DNA of 57,799 bases from Acidobacteriota bacterium (lineage in GTDB: Bacteria > Actinomycetota > Acidimicrobiia > Acidimicrobiales > Acidimicrobilacustridaceae), in contig JAGWYK010000007.1 in the NCBI GenBank assembly GCA_018969405.1, forward strand, positions 1-57,799, read 5' to 3'. Of the stretch, positions 18,149 to 25,461 are shown in pieces (position 1 is the stretch's first letter; every line of letters starts with the position of its first letter). The notes under the pieces are model-generated. The model did not search any database, had not been told where the DNA came from, and saw nothing but the letters and a program-made list of their open reading frames with translations. A program made the position numbers and the translations under genes.

Positions 18149-19300
18149 TCAGGGCCGACTTCCGGCGACCGGTGCCGGCGGCAGCACATCGTCGCCCCCG
18201 CCGATGGTGGTGAGCACGGCGAGCGCATCGTCGAGGGTGTCAGCCGGTTCGACCCGCAGCGAACCGGCGTAGCGCCGGGCCTCCTCGAGCTCATTGCTGG
18301 GGACGAGCATCAGCGTGGCTCCGGCGCGCCGAGCGGCCACCACCTTCTGATGCACGCCGCCCACCGGGCCGACGACACCGTTCAGATCCATGGTGCCGGT
18401 GGCGGCGATGTGCTGCCCACCGGTGAGGCTCCCCGGGCTGAGCACATCGAGCAGTCCGAGGGTGAAGGCCAGCCCCGCGGAGGGACCGCTCACCGCACCC
18501 GAATCGATGCCCACCGTGACCGGGAAGTCGAAGGTCAGATCACGGGTGAACGAGGTGACACCGAGATAGCCCTTGGCCGGATCGCCGGGCCGGGCGCCGA
18601 TGGTGACCGTCACGACCCGCCGCCCGGAGCCGTCGTACTTCTCGACGGTGAGCTCGACGGGCACACCCGGTGTTGATGCACCGATGGCGGCGATCAGTTC
18701 GTTGTTCATGGTCACCGGAGTGGCGCCGACGGCGACGATCACGTCGCTGGGCGTGAGCACCCCCTCCGCCGGACCGCCGGCCTGCACCGTGGCCACCACG
18801 GCACCGGTGCCGCTCGAGGGCACGGTGTAGCCCAGTCGGGTGAGCGCCTGATAGGTGGCGGCGTCCTTCGAGTCGGACATCATGCGCACGTTGATCTGAT
18901 GGTTCTCGGCCTCGGTCTGCCGACCGAAGAGATCGTCGCGGCTCTCGACCTCCACCGCCGGATCGACCCAGGCCACGAGCAGCTCGGCGGCGGTGGCCTG
19001 CCGCAGCGACACCGTGAGGAAGTCCACGGATCCCTCGGTGTCGTAGGTGGGAGCGTTCTGCACGGTGATGAGCGGTTCGGTGGCCCGGGAGGAGCCCGGC
19101 GACAAGGTGTAGTAGGGCAGCCGGATGAACAGCGCCGCCGACACCAGCGCCACGATGACCACGGCGATCGACCAGACGATGACGCGCCGGCGACGTGTCG
19201 CCGGGATCGGATGGTGGTGCTCGGCGCTCGGGGCACCCGGCTCCTCAGGATGTCCCGGATGCTCCGGATGCTGCAGTGGTTCGCTGGGGGGATCGGACAC
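18149..19300 (-). CDS. Membrane-anchored PDZ-domain Lon-like (S16) protease, YlbL/Rv3194c type
   Basis: 383 residues. A short Pro/His-rich cytoplasmic N-terminus precedes one transmembrane helix (VIVWSIAVVIVALVSAALFI) and an extracytoplasmic part. That part holds a PDZ domain (VVATVQAGGPAEGVLTPSDVIVAV) and then an S16 Lon catalytic domain. The Ser-Lys dyad is the serine of SGPSAGLAF and the lysine of GGVHQKVVAA. The family degrades or processes envelope proteins. I chose GTG 19300, five nt after GGGAG. A GTG at 19348 extends the frame by 16 residues but has no ribosome site. Divergent from the HEAT gene. Confidence 0.9.
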   Translation of the reverse strand: MSDPPSEPLQHPEHPGHPEEPGAPSAEHHHPIPATRRRRVIVWSIAVVIVALVSAALFIRLPYYTLSPGSSRATEPLITVQNAPTYDTEGSVDFLTVSLRQATAAELLVAWVDPAVEVESRDDLFGRQTEAENHQINVRMMSDSKDAATYQALTRLGYTVPSSGTGAVVATVQAGGPAEGVLTPSDVIVAVGATPVTMNNELIAAIGASTPGVPVELTVEKYDGSGRRVVTVTIGARPGDPAKGYLGVTSFTRDLTFDFPVTVGIDSGAVSGPSAGLAFTLGLLDVLSPGSLTGGQHIAATGTMDLNGVVGPVGGVHQKVVAARRAGATLMLVPSNELEEARRYAGSLRVEPADTLDDALAVLTTIGGGDDVLPPAPVAGSRP

Positions 19301-19387
19301 GGACACTCCCGTCGGACGGACCCCCGCAGCCTGCCACGCGTCGACCACCCGGATGCACCATCGACCGCAGAAGTGGGAGGATGTGAC

Positions 19388-20041
19388 GTGTCACCCGCAC
19401 CCGAGCCCACCGACGCCCCCTCTTCTGCGGTGCTCGCCGATCGGCGTCGGGCCGCCATCGCCGGACACACCGGCGACCACGACACCGCCCGGGAGCTGCT
19501 CGGACATCAGGACCCGAAGGTGCGGGCCACCGCGCTGGGCGCGTTGAACCGCCTCGATGCCCTCGAGGAGGCCGAACTGCTCGCCGCCCTCGATGATCGC
19601 GACCCCACGGTGCGCCGGCGGGCCTGCGAGGAGGCCACCCGCTGGCGGGGAGAGGTCGACGACCCACTGCCCGCGCCCGTCGCCGCGGCGCTGGCCGAGC
19701 GTCTGTCCGACCCCGACGACACCGTCATCGAGACCGCCGCCTGGGCCTGCGGCGAACGCCCGCCGCCCGCACCCTTGGCGCTGACCCGTCTGATCGATCT
19801 CGCCACCGGACATCCCGATCCGCTGTGCCGGGAGGCGGCGGTCGCCGCCCTCGGTGCACTGGGCGACCCGATCGCGCTGCCGGCGATCCTGACCGCCACC
19901 GGCGATCGGGCCACGGTGCGACGTCGCGCGGTGCTCGCCCTCGCACCGTTCGAGGGCCCCGAGGTCGACGCCGCCATCGCAGCGGCCCGGGAGGATCGCG
20001 ACTGGCAGGTCCGGCAGGCGGCCGAGGACCTCAGTCCATGA
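19388..20041 (+). CDS. HEAT-repeat protein
   Basis: 217 residues of alpha-helical repeats resembling HEAT/PBS-lyase repeats (DPKVRATALGALNRL, DPTVRRRACEEATRW, DDTVIETAAWACGE, DPLCREAAVAALGALGD, DRATVRRRAVLALAPF, DRDWQVRQAAEDL). It is about six or seven repeats and nothing else, so it is likely a protein-interaction scaffold in the cytoplasm with an unknown partner. The start is GTG 19388, seven nt after GGGAGG. The last 11 bp overlap the 3' end of mreB tail to tail. Confidence 0.8.
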   Translation: MSPAPEPTDAPSSAVLADRRRAAIAGHTGDHDTARELLGHQDPKVRATALGALNRLDALEEAELLAALDDRDPTVRRRACEEATRWRGEVDDPLPAPVAAALAERLSDPDDTVIETAAWACGERPPPAPLALTRLIDLATGHPDPLCREAAVAALGALGDPIALPAILTATGDRATVRRRAVLALAPFEGPEVDAAIAAAREDRDWQVRQAAEDLSP

Positions 20042-21026
20042 ACATGACCTTGAGCGATTCGAACGACTCGATGCAATGACCGGCACCGAGCACCACCGAC
20101 TCGAGCGGTGAGTGCACCAGCTGCACCGGCACCTCGGCCTCCGAGGCGATGCGCTGGTCGAGACCGCGCAGCATGCCGCCACCGCCGACGAGGTGGATGC
20201 CCTGATCGATGAGGTCCTGCGCCAGCTCCGGCGGGGCCTGGCCGAGACAGGCGACCACGGCGTCGACCATGGCCGACACCGGCTCGTCGATGGCCTCGCG
20301 CACCTCCTCGGCGGAGAGCACGACGGTCTTGGGAAGACCGCTCATGAGTTCGCGGCCGCGCACCTCGGCGGCGTACTCCTCCTCGGAGGGCCAGGCCGAG
20401 CCGATGGTGAGCTTGATCTCCTCGGCGGTGCGCTCGCCGATGGCGATGCCGTACTCGCGCCGGATGTGGGTCTGGATGGCGACGTCGATGTCGAAACTGC
20501 CGACACGCACGGCCTCGAGTGCCACCACCCCACCGAGGGAGATGAGGGCGGCCTCCGAGGTGCCGCCGCCGATGTCGATGACCATGTTGCCGAGAGGTTC
20601 GTTGATGGGGAGTCCGGCGCCGATGGCCGCAGCCATGGGCTGCTCGATGAGATGCGCCTCGGTGGCGCCGGCCCGGCGCGCCGCCTCGGTGACGGCACGC
20701 TGTTCCACGGTGGTGATGGCCGAGGGCACGCAGATGACCACGCGCGGACGGTTGAACCGGTTGACACCGACCCGTTCCAGCAGGAGCCTGATCATGCGCT
20801 GGGTCACCTCGAAATCGGTGATGGCCCCACCGCGCAGGGGCCGCACGGCCACGATGTAGCTCGGGGTCCGCCCGATCATCTGCCAGGCCTCGTGCCCCAT
20901 CGCCAGCACCTCCTGGGTGCGGCTGTTGAGGGCGATGACGGAGGGCTCGTTGAGCACGATGCCCTCACCGCGCACGTACACGAGCGTGTTGGCCGTGCCG
21001 AGATCGATGGCGAGATCGCGGGCCAT
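20031..21026 (-). CDS. mreB: MreB/Mbl-family actin-like cytoskeletal protein
   Basis: 331 residues, the usual MreB length. The ATPase core is clear: phosphate-1 LAIDLGTANTLVYV, connect-1 ITDFEVTQRM, phosphate-2 MVIDIGGGTSEAALISLGGVV and adenosine motif IHLVGGGGMLRGLD. It would polymerise under the membrane and guide wall synthesis. mreC, mreD and rodA are not in the window. The start codon overlaps the stop of the preceding membrane-protein gene by one nt (TGATG), so the two are translationally coupled in a moaE/TM-protein/mreB operon. MreB is scattered in Actinobacteria, so its presence is informative about lineage. Confidence 0.92.
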   Translation of the reverse strand: MARDLAIDLGTANTLVYVRGEGIVLNEPSVIALNSRTQEVLAMGHEAWQMIGRTPSYIVAVRPLRGGAITDFEVTQRMIRLLLERVGVNRFNRPRVVICVPSAITTVEQRAVTEAARRAGATEAHLIEQPMAAAIGAGLPINEPLGNMVIDIGGGTSEAALISLGGVVALEAVRVGSFDIDVAIQTHIRREYGIAIGERTAEEIKLTIGSAWPSEEEYAAEVRGRELMSGLPKTVVLSAEEVREAIDEPVSAMVDAVVACLGQAPPELAQDLIDQGIHLVGGGGMLRGLDQRIASEAEVPVQLVHSPLESVVLGAGHCIESFESLKVMFMD

Positions 21027-21346
21027 CAGCGCGACTCGTCGTCGAGGGAGTCGGGATCGTCCTCGTCGTGGGTGGCGGCTGTGGCGTCGTCGGGCTCGGT
21101 GGCGTCACCGCGATCGGCCGCCGCCGGTTCCATGGGTCGGATGCTCACGGTGTTCATGCGGCGACGGGGCTGCGGTTCGTACTGGCCGTCGGCCACCACA
21201 TGGGGGGTGCCGAGCGCCTGCATCTCGCGCTCGAAGTCGTCGACACTGGCCAGAGGGTTGGTGGGCTGACGATTGCGCAACCAGACAGAGATCGAACCGA
21301 CGACGAAGATGACGACGACGATGAGCAGGAAGCCGATGCCGCTCAT
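21026..21346 (-). CDS. Small single-pass membrane protein upstream of mreB
   Basis: 106 residues. One N-terminal transmembrane helix (GFLLIVVVIFVVGSISVWL) is followed by a cytoplasmic domain with a short conserved-looking patch (PLASVDDFEREMQALG) and an acidic Asp/Glu-rich tail. I recognise no family. The gene starts inside the moaE stop (ATGA, 4-nt overlap) and ends on the mreB start (TGATG). This tight coupling suggests a stoichiometric or functional link with MreB, perhaps as a membrane tether, but that is inference. Confidence 0.75.
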   Translation of the reverse strand: MSGIGFLLIVVVIFVVGSISVWLRNRQPTNPLASVDDFEREMQALGTPHVVADGQYEPQPRRRMNTVSIRPMEPAAADRGDATEPDDATAATHDEDDPDSLDDESR

Positions 21347-21840
21347 GCGCCGACCACCGACGGGCTGGGATCGGAGCCCGGAGGTTCCACGATGTGCTGG
21401 GCACCCCGGGCCCAGTCGGAGCCGCCGTTCCAGAACTCCTTCTTCCAGATCGGCACCGAGGCCTTCAGACTGTCGATGAGATGGCGAGCGGCGTCGAAGG
21501 CATGGTCGCGGTGCGGGGAGGAGACGGCCACCACCACGGAGGATTCACTGAGCAGCACCCGGCCCCGGCGATGCCAGAGCACGATGCGACCGATGTCGGA
21601 CCAGCGGCGGCGGGCATCGGCGGCGAGGGCCTCCAGGCGGACCACGACCTGCTCGTCGAAGGCCTCGTAGTCGATATGGGTGACACCCTCGACGCCCTCG
21701 GCATGGTCGCGGACGAGCCCGCTGAACAGGACCACCGCTCCGCATTCGGGCAGCGCCACCCAGTCGGTGGCCCGCTGCACGTCGAGCGGATGCTCGGTGA
21801 GGGCGATCCAGTTCGAGGCGTCGGGTGGCGGGACGGGCAC
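21343..21840 (-). CDS. moaE: Molybdopterin synthase catalytic subunit MoaE-like
   Basis: 165 residues. Family features are the N-terminal LTEHPLDVQRATDWV, GAVVLFSGLVRDHAEG, IDYEAFDEQVV, IGRIVLWHRRGRVLLSESSVVVAVSSPHRDHAFDAARHLIDSLKASVPIWKKEF. The lysine of PIWKKE matches the MoaD-contact site. It would transfer two sulfurs from MoaD thiocarboxylate to precursor Z. No moaD or other molybdenum cofactor gene is present. I chose GTG 21840 because TACCAT ends six nt upstream (leaderless). ATG 21882 is an alternative that adds 14 low-complexity residues. It heads the moaE/TM-protein/mreB operon. Confidence 0.87.
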   Translation of the reverse strand: MPVPPPDASNWIALTEHPLDVQRATDWVALPECGAVVLFSGLVRDHAEGVEGVTHIDYEAFDEQVVVRLEALAADARRRWSDIGRIVLWHRRGRVLLSESSVVVAVSSPHRDHAFDAARHLIDSLKASVPIWKKEFWNGGSDWARGAQHIVEPPGSDPSPSVVGA

Positions 21841-21846
21841 GACGTC

Positions 21847-21852
21847 ATGGTA
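21847..21852 (-). promoter_or_regulatory. -10 hexamer TACCAT, leaderless moaE operon
   Basis: It ends six nt before GTG 21840 and decides that start. Confidence 0.5.
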
Positions 21853-21887
21853 GTGGGGGGCGCCGTGTCCGATGCATGGCATCTGAG

Positions 21888-21893
21888 TAGCGT
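21888..21893 (+). promoter_or_regulatory. -10 hexamer TAGCGT, leaderless HtrA-like gene
   Basis: It ends seven nt before ATG 21901. The divergent moaE promoter is only about 40 bp away. Confidence 0.6.
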
Positions 21894-21900
21894 TGAGCGG

Positions 21901-23085
21901 ATGGCGACGACGAACGGACCCGACGAGGGCAACGAGTTCGGGCCGCATCCACATCCCGATGATCGCCTCTGGCGGCACCCCTCCGAGATCGGTCCGACCA
22001 CTCGAGCCGTCGCACCCGCCGCACCCGCTCCCCGACGAGGGCGGTCGATCGCGCTGCCGATGGTCCTGATCGCCACGGTGCTCGGCAGCGGGATCACCCT
22101 GGCCGCGCTCTCGATGCTGGGCGCCTTCGACCCACCGCCGACCCGAATCGTCATCGAGAAGGTCGAGGCCGACAGCGGTGGCGCCGCCACGATCACCACT
22201 GTCGTGGACCGACTCCGTCCCTCCATCGTGCAGATCGAGATCGAACGCCCCGACGGCATCAGCCGGGCCACCGGGGTCATCTATCGATCCGACGGCTACG
22301 TCATCACCACCGCCGATGCCGTGCGCGACGCCCGCTCCATCACCGTCACCCTCACCGATGGTCGACAGCTGCCGGCTCGGCTCGTCGGGATCGACGCCAC
22401 CGATGACATCGCCGTGCTGAGCATCACCGGTACCGCGCTCACACCGGTGGTGCTGGGGAACCCCGACACCCTCGCCGCCGGCGATGAGGTGGTGGCGCTC
22501 AGCCTCGACGAGAACGCCGCTGCCCCGCTGGCGGAGGTGGAGACCGTCGCCGCCAACGGTCGCCGCTTCGACGCCACCGATGGGTCGACCCTCCACGACA
22601 TGATCCAGGCCACCGTCGACGGCCCATCGTTCGACGACGCGCTGCTCGTCGGTCGCAACGGCGCCGTGCTCGGGATCTTCACCACCCGCACCCCCGAGCC
22701 CAACACCGACGCGGCCATCGATCCCGCCGCCCGCTTCGCCACCCCGATCGACTTCGCCGTGCGCATCGCGGATGAGATCGTGGCCACCGGTGAGGTCGAA
22801 CAACCCTGGCTCGGTGTCACCAGCGAGGATCTCGACAGCGCCACCACCGCCCGCCTCGGCCGAGCCGGCACCCGACTCACCGAGGTCGCCACCGGAGGAC
22901 CGGCGGATGGCGCCGGTCTGCGGCCCGGCGACATCATCGTCACCATCGACGCCGCGCCGATCACCTCGGCCACCTCACTGGTGGTCGTGATCCGCGAGCG
23001 CGAGATCGGCGTGTCGGTGGCGGTCGTCTACATCCGGGACGGCGCCCAGCGCACCACCACGGCCACGCTCAGGACCCGCCCCTGA
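21901..23085 (+). CDS. HtrA/DegP-fold membrane protein with PDZ domain, catalytic residues lost
   Basis: 394 residues. A cytoplasmic N-terminus with RLWRHPSE leads to one transmembrane helix (about 50-72), a trypsin-like HtrA domain and a C-terminal PDZ domain (PWLGVTSED...GGPADGAGLRPGDIIVTID). The HtrA landmarks are recognisable but the active site is not. The TNxHVV motif reads TTADAV, with D139 replacing His. Asp is kept in DDIAVLSI. The GNSGGP loop reads SFDDAL, with D245 replacing Ser. It is therefore probably a non-proteolytic pseudoenzyme, acting as a PDZ chaperone or regulator outside the membrane. ATG 21901 is leaderless. The 3' end overlaps the convergent SDR gene by 17 bp. Confidence 0.85.
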   Translation: MATTNGPDEGNEFGPHPHPDDRLWRHPSEIGPTTRAVAPAAPAPRRGRSIALPMVLIATVLGSGITLAALSMLGAFDPPPTRIVIEKVEADSGGAATITTVVDRLRPSIVQIEIERPDGISRATGVIYRSDGYVITTADAVRDARSITVTLTDGRQLPARLVGIDATDDIAVLSITGTALTPVVLGNPDTLAAGDEVVALSLDENAAAPLAEVETVAANGRRFDATDGSTLHDMIQATVDGPSFDDALLVGRNGAVLGIFTTRTPEPNTDAAIDPAARFATPIDFAVRIADEIVATGEVEQPWLGVTSEDLDSATTARLGRAGTRLTEVATGGPADGAGLRPGDIIVTIDAAPITSATSLVVVIREREIGVSVAVVYIRDGAQRTTTATLRTRP

Positions 23086-24145
23086 CCCGACGCCGGGCGA
23101 GGACCGCCCCTGCGGCGACCAGCCCCAGCGCCATGGTGGCCGCTCCCCCCAGTGCCATCTGTTGACGATGGCGCGGCGTCAGGCGGGCCCAGTATCCACC
23201 CCGATCGGAATCGACATAGGCCTCCTCGTTGGTGAAGGTCGGCACCCAGCCCAACGAGCGGAGCTCGTCGTTGGCCACCACCCACGGCGCCGAACTGGCC
23301 TCCAGCATCGAGGGATCCCCGGGCGCCAGGCCGAGGCGGGCACCGAGATCGGCGATGAGCACCGCCGCCGATCGATGCAGGCGCACCCTGGCCACCGGTC
23401 CCTTGAGGGCACTCACCTGACTGGCGGTGAGCCACCCGTCGGGTGCCGCCGCGATCGCTCCGTCGTAGCGGGCGGTGCGCAGCACCTCGACGGCACTGAC
23501 CAGATCGTCCATGTGGAGGAACTGCACCGGTCCGGTGCGATCGCTCACCTGGAGACCCGAGGTGGACCACGGTGAGCGGGACAACCACAGGCCGTTCTCG
23601 GGTCCCACCACCACGCTCGGTCGCAGCAGGGTGCAGGCCACACCGTTGTGCTGCGCCCACTCGGAACAGGTCCGTTCCAGAGTGGCCCGTTCCATCGCCG
23701 CCGGGATCGACGGATTGGGGCGCACGCGGGCACGGGCGGTGAGCGGGACCGGATTGTCGCGGCGAGCACCGAACACCAGCGCCGAGGAGAGCAGCAGCAG
23801 GAACCGCATCGATGAGGAGCCTTCGAGACCGCGCAGGAGCGCACGGGTGCCGTTGACATCGACGGCTGATCCACCGGTGCCATCGATGTCGAGCCCGCTG
23901 CGCGGACCGAGCAGCAGCACGCCGGTGGCGCCGGCGAGCAGCTCGGGCAGTCGCTGATCGTCGAGGCTCATCGGCGCCGTGATCAGCCTCGTGCCGACCA
24001 CCGCGGTGATCGGCGCCCAGGCGGCGGCCCGCACCCGGCGACCGACCGCCACCACCGCCTCGACATCGGCGGCGGCGAGCAGCGCCGCGACCATCCGATG
24101 TCCGATCGGACCATCGGCCCCGGTCACCACGATGGTCTCCCCCAC
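23069..24145 (-). CDS. NAD(P)-dependent epimerase/SDR-like protein with C-terminal membrane helix
   Basis: 358 residues. The Rossmann motif VVTGADGPIGHRMV is at the N-terminus. Extended-SDR landmarks follow (LLLLSSALVFGAR, LLRPSVVVGPENG, VQFLHMDDLVSAVEVL). The usual catalytic YxxxK is not evident; the equivalent region reads PSIPAAMERATLE. The C-terminus has a hydrophobic helix (MALGGAATMALGLVAAGAVLA) followed by arginines, as for a tail-anchored protein. The substrate is unknown. GTG 24145 is the only in-frame start after the divergent gene's promoter and lies directly after a GGGGG run. Confidence 0.75.
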   Translation of the reverse strand: MGETIVVTGADGPIGHRMVAALLAAADVEAVVAVGRRVRAAAWAPITAVVGTRLITAPMSLDDQRLPELLAGATGVLLLGPRSGLDIDGTGGSAVDVNGTRALLRGLEGSSSMRFLLLLSSALVFGARRDNPVPLTARARVRPNPSIPAAMERATLERTCSEWAQHNGVACTLLRPSVVVGPENGLWLSRSPWSTSGLQVSDRTGPVQFLHMDDLVSAVEVLRTARYDGAIAAAPDGWLTASQVSALKGPVARVRLHRSAAVLIADLGARLGLAPGDPSMLEASSAPWVVANDELRSLGWVPTFTNEEAYVDSDRGGYWARLTPRHRQQMALGGAATMALGLVAAGAVLARRRVRGGS

Positions 24146-24195
24146 GCCCCCATCATGCCCGAGTGGCGCGCTGTCGGGTTCGGGCGCGCCGGGCC

Positions 24196-24201
24196 TAGCC
24201 T
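24196..24201 (+). promoter_or_regulatory. -10 hexamer TAGCCT, leaderless DUF2342 gene
   Basis: It ends seven nt before GTG 24209. Confidence 0.6.
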
Positions 24202-24208
24202 GCACGCT

Positions 24209-25414
24209 GTGAGTTCCGACCCCTCGATCCCCGGCGACGACGACCCGTTCCGCGGCATGCCGATCTTCGGCGATCTGGCCCGCCTGCTGTCCCAGCAGGG
24301 GAACCTCGGTTGGGATGCCGCCCGCCAACTCGCCCTGTCGGTCGCCACCGACGGGGGCGCCGAGCCGAATGTGGATCCCCTCGAACGCATGCGGATCGAG
24401 GCGCTCGCCCGGGTCGCCGAACTGCAGGTCGGGGCGGCCACCGGTCTGCCCTCCTCCCGAAGTGGTCTCGGCATCTCCATCACCCCGGTCACCCGAGGGC
24501 AGTGGGTGACCTCGGCGCTCGAGGCATGGAAACCGCTGTTCGAGGCGCTCGCCGGTTCCCTGCGCGCCCCCGACGACCGGTCGTCCGGACCGGATCCCGC
24601 CGATCCGATGGGTTTCCTGGCGCCGCTGATGAGGATGGTGGGGCCGATGATGCTCGGCATGACCGCCGGCTCCATGGTCGGCCACCTCGCCCGCCGCTGC
24701 TTCGGACAGTACGACCTCCCCATCCCCCGCGGCTCCAGTGATGAGCTGCAGGTGCTGGTGGGCAACCTCGACGCCTTCGGTCAGGAGTGGAGCCTGCCCG
24801 CCGACGATCTGCGCCTGTGGGTCTGCCTCCACGAGGTCACGATGCACTCGGTGCTGCTGGTGCCGCATGTGCGCGCTCGACTCGACGACTCTCTGCTGCG
24901 CTACGTGTCGAGTTTCGAACCCGATCCCGGTGCGCTCGAGCAGCACCTCGGAGCCCTCGATCTCTCCGATCCCGGCGCCGCCGCCGACATCGAGCTCACC
25001 TTCGGCGATCCACAGACCCTCCTCGGGGCCCTGCAGTCACCGACCCAGCGCGACCTGCTCCCCGGCTTCGAGGCGCTCGTCACCACCATCGTGGGGTACG
25101 TCGACCACATCATGGACACCGTCGGCGGCCGACTGCTGTCGAACCACTCGATGGTGTCGGAGGCGCTGCGGCGCCGCCGGGTGGAGGCCGATCCGAGTGA
25201 TCGGTTCGTCGAGCGACTGTTCGGACTGGAACTCACCCAGCGCAGCTACGACCGCGGCTCGGCCTTCATCGACGGCGTGCTCGAACGAGCGGGCGAGCGC
25301 GGTCTGCAACGACTCTGGGAGTCGGAACGCACGCTGCCCACCCCGAACGAACTCGATGCGCCCGGCCTGTGGCTGGCCCGCATCGAACTGCCCGAGACCC
25401 TCCCTGAGACCTGA
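24209..25414 (+). CDS. DUF2342 'zinc-dependent metalloprotease / F420-associated' family protein
   Basis: 401 residues, matching the actinobacterial DUF2342 (TIGR03624-like) family: N-terminal IFGDLARLLSQQG, GFLAPLMRMVGPMMLGMTAGSMVGHLARRCFGQYDLPIPR, and C-terminal RRVEADPSDRFVERLFGLEL. The family is annotated as zincin-like. The expected HExxH helix here reads LHEVTMHSV, i.e. HE then three residues then His, so the metal site is irregular and activity doubtful. GTG 24209 has TAGCCT seven nt upstream (leaderless). A heptamer repeat runs over the stop codon. Mycobacterial homologues (Rv3195 type, as I recall) also sit near PDZ-S16 and UPF0182 genes. Confidence 0.82.
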   Translation: MSSDPSIPGDDDPFRGMPIFGDLARLLSQQGNLGWDAARQLALSVATDGGAEPNVDPLERMRIEALARVAELQVGAATGLPSSRSGLGISITPVTRGQWVTSALEAWKPLFEALAGSLRAPDDRSSGPDPADPMGFLAPLMRMVGPMMLGMTAGSMVGHLARRCFGQYDLPIPRGSSDELQVLVGNLDAFGQEWSLPADDLRLWVCLHEVTMHSVLLVPHVRARLDDSLLRYVSSFEPDPGALEQHLGALDLSDPGAAADIELTFGDPQTLLGALQSPTQRDLLPGFEALVTTIVGYVDHIMDTVGGRLLSNHSMVSEALRRRRVEADPSDRFVERLFGLELTQRSYDRGSAFIDGVLERAGERGLQRLWESERTLPTPNELDAPGLWLARIELPETLPET

Positions 25415-25429
25415 GACCTGAGACCTGAG
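25403..25429. repeat. CCTGAGA heptamer microsatellite across a stop codon
   Basis: Three perfect CCTGAGA units and a partial fourth (25403-25429). The stop codon TGA of the DUF2342 gene lies in the second unit at 25412-25414. Unit gain or loss (7 bp) would shift frame at the extreme C-terminus. Confidence 0.8.
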
Positions 25430-25461
25430 CCCGCACCGGACCCCGGCTCGGTCCCGCCGAC

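Noticed and set aside
18899-19387. Upstream extension of the HEAT-protein frame
   Set aside because: It lies over the PDZ-S16 gene and is out of character; GTG 19388 has a good GGGAGG site.
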